From positions 62,001 to 126,000 of the forward strand of contig JACKDP010000003.1 of NCBI GenBank assembly GCA_020633435.1: a DNA stretch of 64,000 nt. The letters are read 5' to 3'. The position numbers and the translations under genes were made by a program. This DNA is from Myxococcales bacterium. Its GTDB lineage: Bacteria; Myxococcota_A; Bradymonadia; UBA7976; UBA1532. Below are positions 7,134-16,513 of this stretch, one piece after another. The notes under the pieces are model-generated. The model made no database searches. It was not told the DNA's origin and worked only from the letters and a program-made list of their open reading frames with translations. The stretch's first letter is position 1. Every line of letters begins with the position of its first letter.

Positions 7134-8744
7134 ATGATGAAGTGCTGGGCATGGCTGGGCCTCGCGGCCCTGGTCGCCGCGTGTGATCCGGGGGCGCTGC
7201 GGGCCCCCGACGAGCCCGTGAACTGGGTGGTGGATGGCCCGCTGGCCGACGCCACGGACGAGCTGGGCGTCACGCCGCCCGTCGAGCCGGGGCTGCCGTT
7301 CAACCGGGTGGCCCTGCGCTGGGACGCCCCCGAAGACATCAGCTTCCAGGCCCGCGCCCGCGCCGCGGACGGCACCTGGGGTCCGTGGACCCCAGTGGAG
7401 CGCACCTGGAGCGAGGAGGGCATGCACGTCGGCCGCGCCGAGCTGCCCGCCGACTCCCGCGCCTGGCAGCTCCAGGTGGCCCCGGCCGAGGCGGCCGAGC
7501 GCGTCAGCTTCATCGAGGCCGAGGTCCTGACGGGCGAGCTGGAGACGCCCCCCGAGGAGACCTACGACCCCGCCGAGGAGGCCACCCCCCTGCCCGACCT
7601 GGGCGAGCTCATCGACCTCGACCTCGACGAGCCCCTCGAGGTGGAGGGCGTCCCGGAGGACGGCTTCGAGCAGTTCATCGAGAAGAGCCGGCCGGCCATC
7701 GTGTCGCGGGCGAGCTGGGGCGCCCGGGCGCCGCGCTGCAGCTACGGCAGCCACCGGCCCAACCGCCTGACCATCCACCACACCGTCACGCCCAACAACG
7801 ACGCCATGAGCGCCCCCGCCCGCGTGCGCCAGATCCAGGCCTTCCACCAGAGCGGCCGCGGCTGGTGCGACATCGGCTACCACTTCCTGGTGGCCCGGGA
7901 CGGCCGCGTCTTCCAGGGCCGGCCCCATGACCGCCTGGGCGCCCATGTGGCCAACGCCAACAGCGGCAACGTGGGCATCAGCTTCCTGGGGACGTACACC
8001 TCGGCCAACCCGACGGCGGCGCAGCTTCGGTCCGCCGCGGCCGTCGTCCGGTGGATCGCCACGTCCTACAACATCTCGCGCGATCGCACCCATGTGAAGG
8101 GCCACCGCCAGTACGGCGGGACGTCCTGCCCCGGCGACCGCCTGTACGCCCGCCTGCCCGACATCGTGCGCATGTCGCGCCAGGCCGACGGCGGCGGCAA
8201 CGCGGGCGGCGGCGGCGGCAACGCGGCCCCCGCCCCCCAGGATGGCGTCCTGACGGGCATCATCCACGTCAACGGCGACACCGACCGCCGCATCGCCGGC
8301 GCCACCGTCCGCCTGGGCGACCGCAGCATGCGCACGGGCGCCGACGGCCTCTATCGCTTCCGCGTCCCGCCGGGCCGCTACAGCGTGCGCGTGAGCAAGG
8401 ATGGCTGGCAGGCGGGCACCAGCAGCACCCAGGACGTCCGGTCCGGCCACACGCGCTGGGCCAGCGTCGGCCTGCGCCGGCCCCCCGCCGCCCAGCCCAC
8501 CGGCAGCCTCGTCGGCGTCGTCTTCCAGGCCCCCGACGACACCCGCCGCCTGGCCAACGCCACCGTCCGCCTGTCCACCGGGCAGACCGTCCGCACCAAC
8601 GACCACGGCGTGTACCGCGCCACCGTCCGCGCCGGCGACGTCCGCATCACGGCCACCAAGACCGGGTTCCGCGAGGCCAGCGTCACCCGCACCGTGCCCC
8701 GCGACGGCGAGATCTGGGGCAGCGTCGGCCTGCGGCGGCAGTAG
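7134..8744 (+). CDS. Lipoprotein N-acetylmuramoyl-L-alanine amidase (PGRP/amidase_2) with two beta-sandwich repeats
   Basis: The product has 536 aa, with AGGAGG 5 bases before the ATG at 7134 (ATG at 7137 is equally possible). A lipoprotein signal (LGLAALVAAC) is followed by an acidic beta-rich region. The peptidoglycan-recognition domain spans about residues 185-350. Its zinc ligands are visible as TIHHTVT (His near 215) and KGHRQYGGTSCPGD, with GYHF as the catalytic Tyr/His region. A Gly/Asn linker leads to two carboxypeptidase-regulatory-like repeats (both with AtVRL...G and YR-x-V). The enzyme would cleave the amide between muramic acid and stem peptide, either for wall remodelling or to lyse other bacteria. 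It is probably anchored in the outer membrane. Confidence 0.88.
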   Translation: MMKCWAWLGLAALVAACDPGALRAPDEPVNWVVDGPLADATDELGVTPPVEPGLPFNRVALRWDAPEDISFQARARAADGTWGPWTPVERTWSEEGMHVGRAELPADSRAWQLQVAPAEAAERVSFIEAEVLTGELETPPEETYDPAEEATPLPDLGELIDLDLDEPLEVEGVPEDGFEQFIEKSRPAIVSRASWGARAPRCSYGSHRPNRLTIHHTVTPNNDAMSAPARVRQIQAFHQSGRGWCDIGYHFLVARDGRVFQGRPHDRLGAHVANANSGNVGISFLGTYTSANPTAAQLRSAAAVVRWIATSYNISRDRTHVKGHRQYGGTSCPGDRLYARLPDIVRMSRQADGGGNAGGGGGNAAPAPQDGVLTGIIHVNGDTDRRIAGATVRLGDRSMRTGADGLYRFRVPPGRYSVRVSKDGWQAGTSSTQDVRSGHTRWASVGLRRPPAAQPTGSLVGVVFQAPDDTRRLANATVRLSTGQTVRTNDHGVYRATVRAGDVRITATKTGFREASVTRTVPRDGEIWGSVGLRRQ

Positions 8745-8821
8745 CGTCCGCCGGGATTGCCGCCGGCCCGCCCTCCGGTGCAAGCTCTCGGAACGCCTGG
8801 AAAAACGCCGAGAGCTCCCCC

Positions 8822-9247
8822 ATGGCCGAGAACAAGACCCAGCCCACCGACGCCTCGGTGGACGCCTTCATCGACGCCCTCCCCGACGCCCGCAAGCAGG
8901 CCGACGCCCGCTGGCTGCTGGCCCAGATGAGCGCGCTCTCCGGCGAGCCCGCTGTGATGTGGGGCCCCACCCTGGTGGGTTTCGGCCGCTACCACTACCG
9001 CTACGAGAGCGGCCGCGAGGGCGACTTCTTCCGCGTCGGCTTCTCGCCCCGCAAGGCCAGCCTGGTCGTCTACATCATGCCCGGGTTCGACGCCTACGAC
9101 GGCCTGCTCGCCCGCCTCGGCCGCCACAAGACCGGCAGCTCCTGCCTCTACATCACCCGCCTCGACGCCATCGACCGCGAGGTGCTGACGAGCCTCATCG
9201 CCGCCTCCCTCGCCGCCATGGACGCCCGCTACCCGCGCGAGGCCTGA
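8822..9247 (+). CDS. DUF1801 domain protein
   Basis: The product has 141 aa, which is about family length. The order of motifs fits DUF1801: an N-terminal helix (DAFIDALPDARKQADARWL), then MWGPTLVGFGRYHYRY, then FFRVGFSPRKASLVVYIMPGF, and a C-terminal helix after LYITRLDAIDREVL. The fold is small and cytoplasmic (no signal peptide) and its biochemical role is not established. I chose the ATG at 8822 that opens MAENK. It lies 77 bases after the amidase gene and converges with the next, minus-strand gene. Confidence 0.85.
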   Translation: MAENKTQPTDASVDAFIDALPDARKQADARWLLAQMSALSGEPAVMWGPTLVGFGRYHYRYESGREGDFFRVGFSPRKASLVVYIMPGFDAYDGLLARLGRHKTGSSCLYITRLDAIDREVLTSLIAASLAAMDARYPREA

Positions 9248-9263
9248 CCCCCCGGCCCAGGCA

Positions 9264-9860
9264 TCAGCGGAAGTCGTACAGGCCCGCCAGCTGGTCGAAG
9301 TCGACCGTCGACGTGTACCCGCCCCGCCCCCCGCCGAACGGCTCGATGCCCGTCAGCGCGCCCGTGGCGTCGAACACCGCCGGCCACTGGTAGTTGTAGT
9401 ACTCGACGCCGTCGACCTGCCAGGTGTGGTACGGCGCGTGGCCAGCGTGCGGTCCCCACCACCCGATCTGCGCGGTCTTCGCCTGCGCCGGGATGTCGAA
9501 CAACACGCGCCACAGGACGAAGGTGTTGAGCTCGAAGGCGACCCCCTCCACGAAGCCCTCGTCGTAGGCCTCCGCCTGCGCCAGCAGCAGCCCGGCGCGC
9601 ACATCCGCCTTCGACATGCCGGCCAGCTCGGACGCCGCATACGCGTACGCCGCGACGTCGGAGGCCGTGAACAGGCCCGTGGAGTAGCCTGAGAACTCGT
9701 TGGTCCGCACCCAGACGGGCAGATCCGTCATCAGCTCGGCCGCGTACTCGGCGTCCGTCAGGTGGCTTCGAACCGTCTCGACCCGGTCGGGATGGCTGAA
9801 CCGCTCGACGCAGCCGGTCAGTCCCCAACCGAGCGCTATCGCGAAGATGAGTAGCTGCAT
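9264..9860 (-). CDS. Hypothetical lipoprotein
   Basis: The product has 198 aa with a clear lipoprotein signal (LLIFAIALGWGLTGC). The mature part is acidic and aromatic-rich, with helices in the first half (DLPVWVRTNEFSGY, AAYAYAASELAGMSKADV) and a Tyr/Trp/Gly-rich second half (WWGPHAGHAPYHTW). I recognise no family. The gene follows another lipoprotein gene by 26 bases on the same strand, so they may share a transcript coming from the cytochrome/oxidase operon upstream. It is likely exported and membrane-anchored. Confidence 0.7.
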   Translation of the reverse strand: MQLLIFAIALGWGLTGCVERFSHPDRVETVRSHLTDAEYAAELMTDLPVWVRTNEFSGYSTGLFTASDVAAYAYAASELAGMSKADVRAGLLLAQAEAYDEGFVEGVAFELNTFVLWRVLFDIPAQAKTAQIGWWGPHAGHAPYHTWQVDGVEYYNYQWPAVFDATGALTGIEPFGGGRGGYTSTVDFDQLAGLYDFR

Positions 9861-9886
9861 CGTCCCGGGCCTCCTCGCGCCTGGAC

Positions 9887-10558
9887 CTACCAGAGCGTCT
9901 CCACCCCAAACACCTCGGCGGACGTCCCCAGCGCGCTCGTGCCGTGCTCGCCGCTGTACAGCGTGAAGGTCAGGTCGGCGACGCCCTCGAAGCGGCCGGC
10001 CTCGCCTCGGCGCAGGCGGACGACGCCCTCAACGGACTCACCCGCGCGGGTCAGCCCCTCTCCGAAGGGCACCTGGCCCATGGGGAGGTCGGCGCACGGG
10101 GTGACCCCATCGACGAGGTAGTGGTGGCGCCAGATCTCGACACCGGGGGAGCGTATGTCGACCGACCACGCCAGCTCGCCCGCCGGGCGCTCGTCCAGCA
10201 AGTCCTTCGGCAGCAAGATCGCCGTGTACGGCCGACGGTCAGCCACCCCGGCGAAGGTGCACGCCCGCATCGCCTCGATCGCAGCCGCCCCCGAGTACAC
10301 CGCGACATGGCGCTCGTCGGCGTGCGGGTCGCAGGCATCGGCCGTCGGCAGAAGCCGCTCCCGTCGCTGCCAGTCAGGGCCGAGGCAGAAGGTGACGTCT
10401 TCCTCCGATCCGTCCGAAGCGCCTCCATCCTGCTCTTCAGCAGGCGCCTCGGCCTCCGCATCCATCATCGGCTGGGCGCCACGCACACCCGACTCGTCGC
10501 CACAGGCCAGCGGAAGAGCGGCCAGGGTCACGCTGGCCACGGTCGCTGCCACCTTCAT
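9887..10558 (-). CDS. Hypothetical lipoprotein
   Basis: The product has 223 aa, starting at the ATG at 10558. A signal peptide with a lipobox-like end (VTLAALPLAC) precedes an acidic, low-complexity linker rich in Asp/Glu/Ala/Gly, a pattern common in outer-membrane lipoproteins of this lineage. The globular part has paired cysteines (FCLGPDW..., DACDPH, RACTFAG, TPCADLP) and a beta-rich C-terminus. No family is recognised. It lies 122 bases downstream of the multicopper oxidase gene and just upstream of a second lipoprotein gene. Confidence 0.7.
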   Translation of the reverse strand: MKVAATVASVTLAALPLACGDESGVRGAQPMMDAEAEAPAEEQDGGASDGSEEDVTFCLGPDWQRRERLLPTADACDPHADERHVAVYSGAAAIEAMRACTFAGVADRRPYTAILLPKDLLDERPAGELAWSVDIRSPGVEIWRHHYLVDGVTPCADLPMGQVPFGEGLTRAGESVEGVVRLRRGEAGRFEGVADLTFTLYSGEHGTSALGTSAEVFGVETLW

Positions 10559-10680
10559 CGATCGCCCTCCGCCCAGGTCAGCATGCAGCGACGGTAGTGG
10601 GCCCTCACACCCGCGACAAGTGCTCCGGCCAGTGTGGTCACCACACGACCGTCCGCCGGTGACGCAGCCCCGCCGATCGT

Positions 10681-12039
10681 TCAAGGCCGCACCCGCAGCA
10701 CCGTCATCATGCCGTCGTCGGCGTGGGGCAGCAGGTGGCAGTGGGCCATCCAGTCGCCGGGCTCGTCGGGCCAGAGCTGCACGCGCACGCGCTGGCGGAT
10801 GCCGACGTCGATGGTGTCTTCGACCCGCCGGTAGGGCGGGGGCGCGCCGTCGATGGACAGGATCTCGAAGCGCATGCCGTGGATGTGGAAGGGGTGGTGG
10901 CTGGCGGAGACGTTGCGGATCTCCAGGACGGGCCGCTGGCCCACGGCCACGCTGTCGATGGTCACGTCGGGGAAGCGCTCGCCGTTGATGAGCCAGACGC
11001 CCGTCCGGTCGGAGCCGGAGAAGGTGTAGATGAGGTCGCTGTAGGGCGGGTCCGCGCTGGGGGCGCCGCCGGGGTAGGGCAGCGCGAGGGGCGCGGGGGC
11101 GTCGGCGGGGGCCTCGACCACGACGTCGACGAGCGGCTCGGCCTCGGCGTAGGTGCGGCCGCCATTCAGCGACCAGGGCAGGCGGTCGAGGGTGAAGCCC
11201 TCGCGCCCCAGCAGCCACTCGAACTCGGCGCGGTCGCCGGGGGCCAGGACGACCACGTCCGGCGTCTGCGGCGCGGGCAGCAGGCCCTGGTCCCCGGCGA
11301 TCTGGCGCAGGCCGGGCCAGGTCAGGGCCAGGTAGCCCGTGTTGCTGGCGTTGAGCATGCGCACCCGCACGCGCTGGCCGCCGCGCCCCGTCCACTGGAC
11401 CGGGCCGGCCTCGCCGTTCACGGTCCAGCGGGCCGCGCGACCACCGTGGCCATGGGCCGGGCGGCCGGGGTCGCCGTCGGGCAGGTCGTCGGTCGCGGGC
11501 CTGTGCTCGTCATCGGCGTCGAAGACCAGCAGCACCTCGTCGTCGGCCGCGGGCTCGGCCGGATCGTCGACGATCAGCAGGCCATAGAGCCCGGCGTCCA
11601 CCTGCTTCTCGGTGTCGAAGTGGGGGTGGTACCAGAAGGTGCCGGGGTGCAAGAGGTTGAATTCATAGGAGAACTGCCCGCCAGCGGGCACCGGCGCGCC
11701 CATCCAGGACACGCCGTCCATGGCCCAGGGCACCTGCACGCCGTGCCAGTGGATGGTCGTGGGGGCGGCCAGGCCGTTGGTCAGCTCCACCGTGAGGCGG
11801 TCGCCCACCTTCGCCCGAATGACGGGGCCGGGGCGCTGGCCGTTGTAGGCGTAGCGCAGGGGCGCCTCGCTGGTGCGCTCGGCCGTCAGGCGCACCCGCA
11901 CGGCGTCGGGGGCGGGGTCGAGATCGGGGGCCGGGGCGGGCAGGGCGAGCGGGGCGACGCGCGCCTCGACGGGGGGCGCCGCCGGCCGCGTGGTGCAGCC
12001 GGCGGCGAGCAGGCCGAGCGTCCAGGTCCAGCGGCTCAT
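10681..12039 (-). CDS. Multicopper oxidase, lipoprotein form
   Basis: The product has 452 aa. A short lipoprotein signal (LGLLAAGC) is followed by cupredoxin domains. All four copper-ligand blocks are visible: TIHWHGVQ, WYHPHFD, HPFHIHG, and MAHCHLLPHADDGMM, where the Cys between His residues binds the type 1 copper. The enzyme would oxidise a substrate (metal ion, phenol or a cytochrome) and reduce oxygen to water in the periplasm or at the surface. Its start overlaps the stop of the pentahaem cytochrome gene (ATGA). The two are thus coupled, and the cytochrome is a plausible electron partner. This pairing is inferred from position. Confidence 0.9.
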   Translation of the reverse strand: MSRWTWTLGLLAAGCTTRPAAPPVEARVAPLALPAPAPDLDPAPDAVRVRLTAERTSEAPLRYAYNGQRPGPVIRAKVGDRLTVELTNGLAAPTTIHWHGVQVPWAMDGVSWMGAPVPAGGQFSYEFNLLHPGTFWYHPHFDTEKQVDAGLYGLLIVDDPAEPAADDEVLLVFDADDEHRPATDDLPDGDPGRPAHGHGGRAARWTVNGEAGPVQWTGRGGQRVRVRMLNASNTGYLALTWPGLRQIAGDQGLLPAPQTPDVVVLAPGDRAEFEWLLGREGFTLDRLPWSLNGGRTYAEAEPLVDVVVEAPADAPAPLALPYPGGAPSADPPYSDLIYTFSGSDRTGVWLINGERFPDVTIDSVAVGQRPVLEIRNVSASHHPFHIHGMRFEILSIDGAPPPYRRVEDTIDVGIRQRVRVQLWPDEPGDWMAHCHLLPHADDGMMTVLRVRP

Positions 12040-14165
12040 CGGCGCACCTCCACCATCACCTGGTCGTCGACGGCCCAGCCGCGCTCGGTGGCGAGGGCCA
12101 GGGGGTAGGGCCGGTGGACGACGCGGGCCACCACCGTCGGCTCGGGGCAGCGCGTGCGGAACCGGTGGGTCGAGGTGTGGCGGGCCAGGGGCAGCAGGCG
12201 GTCGTCGCTGCGCACGTCGACGGCCCGGAAGTGGGGCACCATCTCGTTGCCCGCCGCGTCCACCAGCACCCGCGCGTAGGCGAAGCCCGGCGCCCCCGCC
12301 AGCCACGTCGCGTCCCCCAGCCAGGCGCGCTCGCCGGCGGGCAGCGGCTGGCTGAGCGTCACCGTGCCGTCCGGCGCGACGCTCGTCACCTCGGCCTCGC
12401 CGACCACCACCTCGACGGGCAGCCCCTTGGCCGCCGCCCCGAACGTCCCGTCCCCGAACGGCCCGAACCCTTCGTAATCATGGAACTCTCCGGTGCGGCG
12501 CGTGACGCGGATGACCATGCCGGCGGCCGCCTCGGGCCAGACGGCCCAGTCCTCGCCCCCCTCGCGCTGGGCACGGGCCCCCGCCCACCCCGGCAAGCTG
12601 TCGCCGCCGCTCGCGGCCAGGGGCTCGTCGCCACAGAACGCCTGCACCGTCACCAGCACCGCCCGCATGGGCTCCCCCGTGGGCAGGCCATGGCCGGCCC
12701 CCTGGTTGCGCAGCGTCACCCGGGCGACGAGCTCGCCGTCCACCACCTCGCGCTCGATGAAGAGCGCGGCGGCCAGGGCCAGCATGCCGCTGGCCGGCGT
12801 CCGGGGACCCACCCAGGTGTGGTGCCGCACCGCCCCCGCCGGCCGGACGAAGCCACCCTGGACTCCCACCAGCGCCAGGGGGAACGCCTGCAAGTCCCCC
12901 CCGTTGGCGACCTCGGGGGCCGGGGGCATGTGGCAGTCGTTGCAGGCCATCGCCTCGCCCAGCGCGCCCCCCTGCCACTCGGCCCAGGTGGTCTGGACGG
13001 GCAGGCGGCCGGACGGCCAGCGGTCGCGGTCGGCGGCCTGGGCCGGCTCGTGCTGGTGGCACCCCGCGCAGATGCGACCGTCGCGGAAGTGGTCCCGCTG
13101 GACGCTGCCCATGCGCGGGTTGGGGGAGTCATGGCTGGGGCCGAAGGTGAGCGGCAGGCGCCCGCCGGCGCCGAGGGAGATGGGGCCGTCCTCCACGGGG
13201 CGCAGCAGGCGCAGGCGGCCGGCCACGCCGGGGGCAGCCGCCTCCAGGTCCACGTCGGCGACGCGGTGGCAGACGTCGCAGTGCACCCCCGCCTCGAAGG
13301 CGCGGCCGGTGGCCTCGCTCAGCGCGCGGCCCCCCAGGCGGCCGTCGATGCCGGGGGCGTGGCAGTCGGCGCACTCCCCGCCGTCGGCCACGCCATCCGC
13401 CACCACGCAGCGCGGCCCCTCGCCCCCGCCCGGCAGCGGGCCCGGGCCGAAGCGCCCGCCCACCGCGGCGCAGGCCGCCGCGTCGAGCCGTCCGCTGGCC
13501 GTCCCCGCGTACAGATCGTGGACGGTCGGGTTGCTGGCCGAGCGCCGATGCGGCGACGCGTACCAGTCGTCGTTCAGCGTCAGGTGGCAGTGGCCGCACT
13601 GGGCGGTGCTCTCCCGGCGGCGCGGCTCGCCCGGATCCTGGAAGGCGTACGCGGGGTTGTCGGCCGTGCTGAAGCGCGCCAGCTCGATGAGGGCCGGGGA
13701 GCGGTCCTCGGGGTAGACGGTCATGCTGCGGATGCGGGCGTCGGGGTGGGACGCGATGATGACGGGCTCCTCGGGGCGGCTGCGATCGAGCACCAGGCGC
13801 GCGCGGCCGTCGGCGTCCGTCCGGGTGAATGCGTCGAGCCCGCCCTGCTGCACCCGGACGCCGGCCGCCGGCACGCCATCCAGCGTCACCTCCACCACCC
13901 AGTCATCGCCCTGCGCGCCGGCGTCGGGGGCGGCCGCGTCGGCGGGCGGGCCGGCGTCGGGCGGCGGCGCCCCGTCCACCGGCGGCCGGGCCGCGTCGGC
14001 CGGGGGCCGCGCGTCCGCCCCCTGATCGGCCACGATCCCCGCGTCCGGCGCCGCGGCGTCGCGGGCGGCCCGGGGCCCGTCATCACAGGCCGCCAGGGCC
14101 AGCAACCACCACAGCTTCCTCACCAATTGCACCCCCCGGTTGCTCCCGCGCCGCCAACCGCCCAT
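12036..14165 (-). CDS. Pentahaem c-type cytochrome lipoprotein
   Basis: The product has 709 aa from the ATG at 14165. GTG codons at 14132 and 14123 are alternatives that fit the signal peptide (KLWWLLALAAC) better and would leave more room to the divergent gene. A long Asp/Ala/Pro linker follows the lipobox. Then comes a carboxypeptidase-regulatory-like stretch (LDGVPAAGVRVQQGG) and five CxxCH haem sites (CGHCH, CADCH, CDVCH, CAGCH, CNDCH). The C-terminal half is haem-free and beta-rich, with GAGHGLPTGE resembling the C-terminal part of tetrahaem cytochrome c554-like proteins. It likely carries electrons in the periplasm or outer membrane and is coupled to the multicopper oxidase gene. Confidence 0.85.
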   Translation of the reverse strand: MGGWRRGSNRGVQLVRKLWWLLALAACDDGPRAARDAAAPDAGIVADQGADARPPADAARPPVDGAPPPDAGPPADAAAPDAGAQGDDWVVEVTLDGVPAAGVRVQQGGLDAFTRTDADGRARLVLDRSRPEEPVIIASHPDARIRSMTVYPEDRSPALIELARFSTADNPAYAFQDPGEPRRRESTAQCGHCHLTLNDDWYASPHRRSASNPTVHDLYAGTASGRLDAAACAAVGGRFGPGPLPGGGEGPRCVVADGVADGGECADCHAPGIDGRLGGRALSEATGRAFEAGVHCDVCHRVADVDLEAAAPGVAGRLRLLRPVEDGPISLGAGGRLPLTFGPSHDSPNPRMGSVQRDHFRDGRICAGCHQHEPAQAADRDRWPSGRLPVQTTWAEWQGGALGEAMACNDCHMPPAPEVANGGDLQAFPLALVGVQGGFVRPAGAVRHHTWVGPRTPASGMLALAAALFIEREVVDGELVARVTLRNQGAGHGLPTGEPMRAVLVTVQAFCGDEPLAASGGDSLPGWAGARAQREGGEDWAVWPEAAAGMVIRVTRRTGEFHDYEGFGPFGDGTFGAAAKGLPVEVVVGEAEVTSVAPDGTVTLSQPLPAGERAWLGDATWLAGAPGFAYARVLVDAAGNEMVPHFRAVDVRSDDRLLPLARHTSTHRFRTRCPEPTVVARVVHRPYPLALATERGWAVDDQVMVEVRR

Positions 14166-14174
14166 GATCCCCCC

Positions 14175-15467
14175 ATGACGGACGACGAGCGCAAGCTACC
14201 CACGGGCCGCCTCGGCCGCCTCGCGCGCCTGGCGAAGGTCGGCGCCCGCAGCGGGGCCAGTCTTATCATGGGCGGGGACTCCAACGCGGCCGCCAAGAAG
14301 GCCGCCGGGGTCCTGGGCGGGATGCGGGGCCTGGCCACCAAGGTGGGCCAGATGGCCAGCTACATCGACGGCGTGCTGCCCGAGCAGCACCGCGAGTCGT
14401 ACGAGAAGTGGATGTCGAAGCTGCAGGCCTCGGCGCCCCGCTCGGCCCCCGAGGCCATCCGCGCCCAGATCGAGCTGGAGCTGGAGGCCCCCCTCCATGA
14501 CCTCTTCGCCGAGTGGAGCGACACGCCGTTCGCCAGCGCCAGCATCGGCCAGGTCCACCGCGCCCGCCTGCACGATGGCCGCGAGGTCGCGGTGAAGGTC
14601 CAGCACCCGGGCATCCGCGACGCCATGGAGGCCGATCTCAAGAACGCCAGCTTCCTGGAGAGCACCGTCGGCGTGATGGCCGGCATGCGAAAATTCGAGT
14701 CAAAACGGGTCCTTGAAGAGGTCCGCGCCCGCTTCCGCGAGGAGCTGGACTACCGCCTCGAGGCCGAGCGGCAGACCGCCTTCCGCGCCCTGTTCGCCGG
14801 CGATCCCCAGGTCATCATCCCCGAGGTCATCGCCGACCGGTCCACGGGGGCCGTCCTCACCACCGAGCTGGCCTCTGGCCTGTCCCTCGACGCCGCCCGC
14901 GAGCGCCCGGAGGCCGAGCGCGCCGCCTGGTGCGCGACGCTCTGGCACTTCGTCTACAAGTCCAGCCTCATCGGGGGCCTCTTCAACGCCGACCCCCACC
15001 CGGGCAACTACTTCTTCCAGCCCGATGGCCGCGTCGTCTTCATCGACTTCGGCTGCGTGCAGGTGGTGGAGGATCGCCGGCGCCAGTACGCCCGCGGCAT
15101 CCACGAGGCCGCCCACCAGCGGGATCCGGAGGCCTTCGCCCAGGCCACGCGCACCATGCTCGACCTGCAGGGCGGCAGCTACGAGCCGCGCGCCATCGCC
15201 TATGTGCGCGCCTGCTTCGAGCCCGTCTGGGGCCAGCCCTTCCGCATCACCCGCGAGTACGTCGGCCAGCTCGTCGAGGACATGAAGCAGCTCGCCCTCG
15301 ACTTCCGCAAGGGCAAGGACGACGGCTATGTGCCCTTGCCGCCTGGACTTTTCTTCCTGAACCGCCTGCAGTTCGGCTTCTACTCGGTGCTGGCGCGCCT
15401 GGACGCCGAGGCGGACTACATGGGCGTCGAGCGGGCGTTCCTGGGCCTGCCGCCCCTGCCCGCCTGA
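14175..15467 (+). CDS. ABC1/UbiB-family atypical kinase
   Basis: The product has 430 aa. The family signatures are in order: the KxGQ motif (ATKVGQMASYIDG), the Ala-rich nucleotide loop (FASASIGQVHRARLHDG), the VAVKVQHPG lysine strand, the catalytic DPHPGNYFF and the metal-binding DFGC. It lacks the C-terminal membrane helices of UbiB, so it is closer to the soluble ABC1/AarF forms. Members support quinone biosynthesis or lipid metabolism, acting as ATPases rather than protein kinases. The gene is divergent from the cytochrome gene with only 9 bases between the annotated starts. Confidence 0.9.
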   Translation: MTDDERKLPTGRLGRLARLAKVGARSGASLIMGGDSNAAAKKAAGVLGGMRGLATKVGQMASYIDGVLPEQHRESYEKWMSKLQASAPRSAPEAIRAQIELELEAPLHDLFAEWSDTPFASASIGQVHRARLHDGREVAVKVQHPGIRDAMEADLKNASFLESTVGVMAGMRKFESKRVLEEVRARFREELDYRLEAERQTAFRALFAGDPQVIIPEVIADRSTGAVLTTELASGLSLDAARERPEAERAAWCATLWHFVYKSSLIGGLFNADPHPGNYFFQPDGRVVFIDFGCVQVVEDRRRQYARGIHEAAHQRDPEAFAQATRTMLDLQGGSYEPRAIAYVRACFEPVWGQPFRITREYVGQLVEDMKQLALDFRKGKDDGYVPLPPGLFFLNRLQFGFYSVLARLDAEADYMGVERAFLGLPPLPA

Positions 15468-15469
15468 CG

Positions 15470-16513
15470 TCAGTCCCCCTCGCCCACCACCGTGCGGCCG
15501 AAGGGCGTCGTCGGGTCGATCAGGTAGCCGAGCACCACCGTCGCGAAGGCGCCCTTGGGGAGCGTGAAGCCGACGACCAGATCGTCGCCCTCCGGCTCGG
15601 CCGTGAAGTCGGCCGGCACGATGCGGGCGACGCGGCGCGTGCCGTCGGCGAACCGGCCCAGGACGTGGCGCTGGTCGGGCGTGAGGCCCAGGGCGTCCAG
15701 CGCGGCGGCCTCGGCCACGGCGGCGTCGGCCTCGGCGGCCCACGTCTTCGGCCCGGGCAGCGGGCCCGTGGGATCCACCTCCCCGGCCGCGACGCGGGGC
15801 CCATCCACGTCGGGCTCGGCGCAGACGAACAGGCCCCCCGTCTCGCGCTTGCGCAGGATGTCCCCGGCGATGGCGGTGTGCAGGGCCCCCGCCGCCACCC
15901 GCGCCCCCAGCCAGTGGTTGAACACCGCCGACTGCACCACGCTGGCCAGGAACTTCGGATCCTTCACCCGCCGGCGCGGGTGGTTGAGCAGCCGCAGGCC
16001 GTCCGCCAGCCCGAAGCGGCCGAACCGCTGGGCCCCGAAGTAGTTGGGCAGCCCGGCCCGCAGGCCGTCGACGAGCGCGGGCAGGTGCTCGGGGTGCCGC
16101 ACGCCGGTGATGCGCACGCGGAAGCGGTTGCCCGCCAGGTGGCCCATCCGCAGCTTCTGGCCGTGCTGGGCGACCTGCAGCAGCGTCAGGCGCTCCTCGC
16201 CCGGATCCACGGGCGGCGCGGGCAGCGAGAACCACTGCGTCGTGATGGCGTGGCGATCCTTGCGGCCCGCCATGCCCACGTCCCGCGGATCGACGCCCGC
16301 GGCCGCCGCGAGCAGCTCGCGCACCTCCACCGAGTTGAGCCCCACCTTGCGGATCTGGACGAACCAGTGGGTGCCCTCGCCCGACGGCGCGTAGGCCGCC
16401 AGCTCGTCTACCTCGAAGTGCTCGGGATCATTGTGGATCTCGCCGCCGACGCCCGCGAGGGGCGCCGTCGACAGGGGGCAGTGGGGGCCGGCGGGCAGCG
16501 GGGGCTCGATCAC
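15470..16513 (-). CDS. truD: tRNA pseudouridine(13) synthase TruD
   Basis: The product has 347 aa, the normal TruD length. The catalytic aspartate is seen in GMAGRKDRHAITTQ (Asp86), with other family blocks FEVDELAAYAPSGEGTHWF, GNRFRVRITGV and NYFGAQRFGRFG. The last is the TruD signature N-Y-[FY]-G-x-QRFG. It converts uridine 13 of tRNA(Glu) and others to pseudouridine in the cytoplasm. The start codon overlaps the stop of the Fe-S oxidoreductase gene (ATGA), so the two are coupled although functionally unrelated. Confidence 0.95.
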   Translation of the reverse strand: MIEPPLPAGPHCPLSTAPLAGVGGEIHNDPEHFEVDELAAYAPSGEGTHWFVQIRKVGLNSVEVRELLAAAAGVDPRDVGMAGRKDRHAITTQWFSLPAPPVDPGEERLTLLQVAQHGQKLRMGHLAGNRFRVRITGVRHPEHLPALVDGLRAGLPNYFGAQRFGRFGLADGLRLLNHPRRRVKDPKFLASVVQSAVFNHWLGARVAAGALHTAIAGDILRKRETGGLFVCAEPDVDGPRVAAGEVDPTGPLPGPKTWAAEADAAVAEAAALDALGLTPDQRHVLGRFADGTRRVARIVPADFTAEPEGDDLVVGFTLPKGAFATVVLGYLIDPTTPFGRTVVGEGD

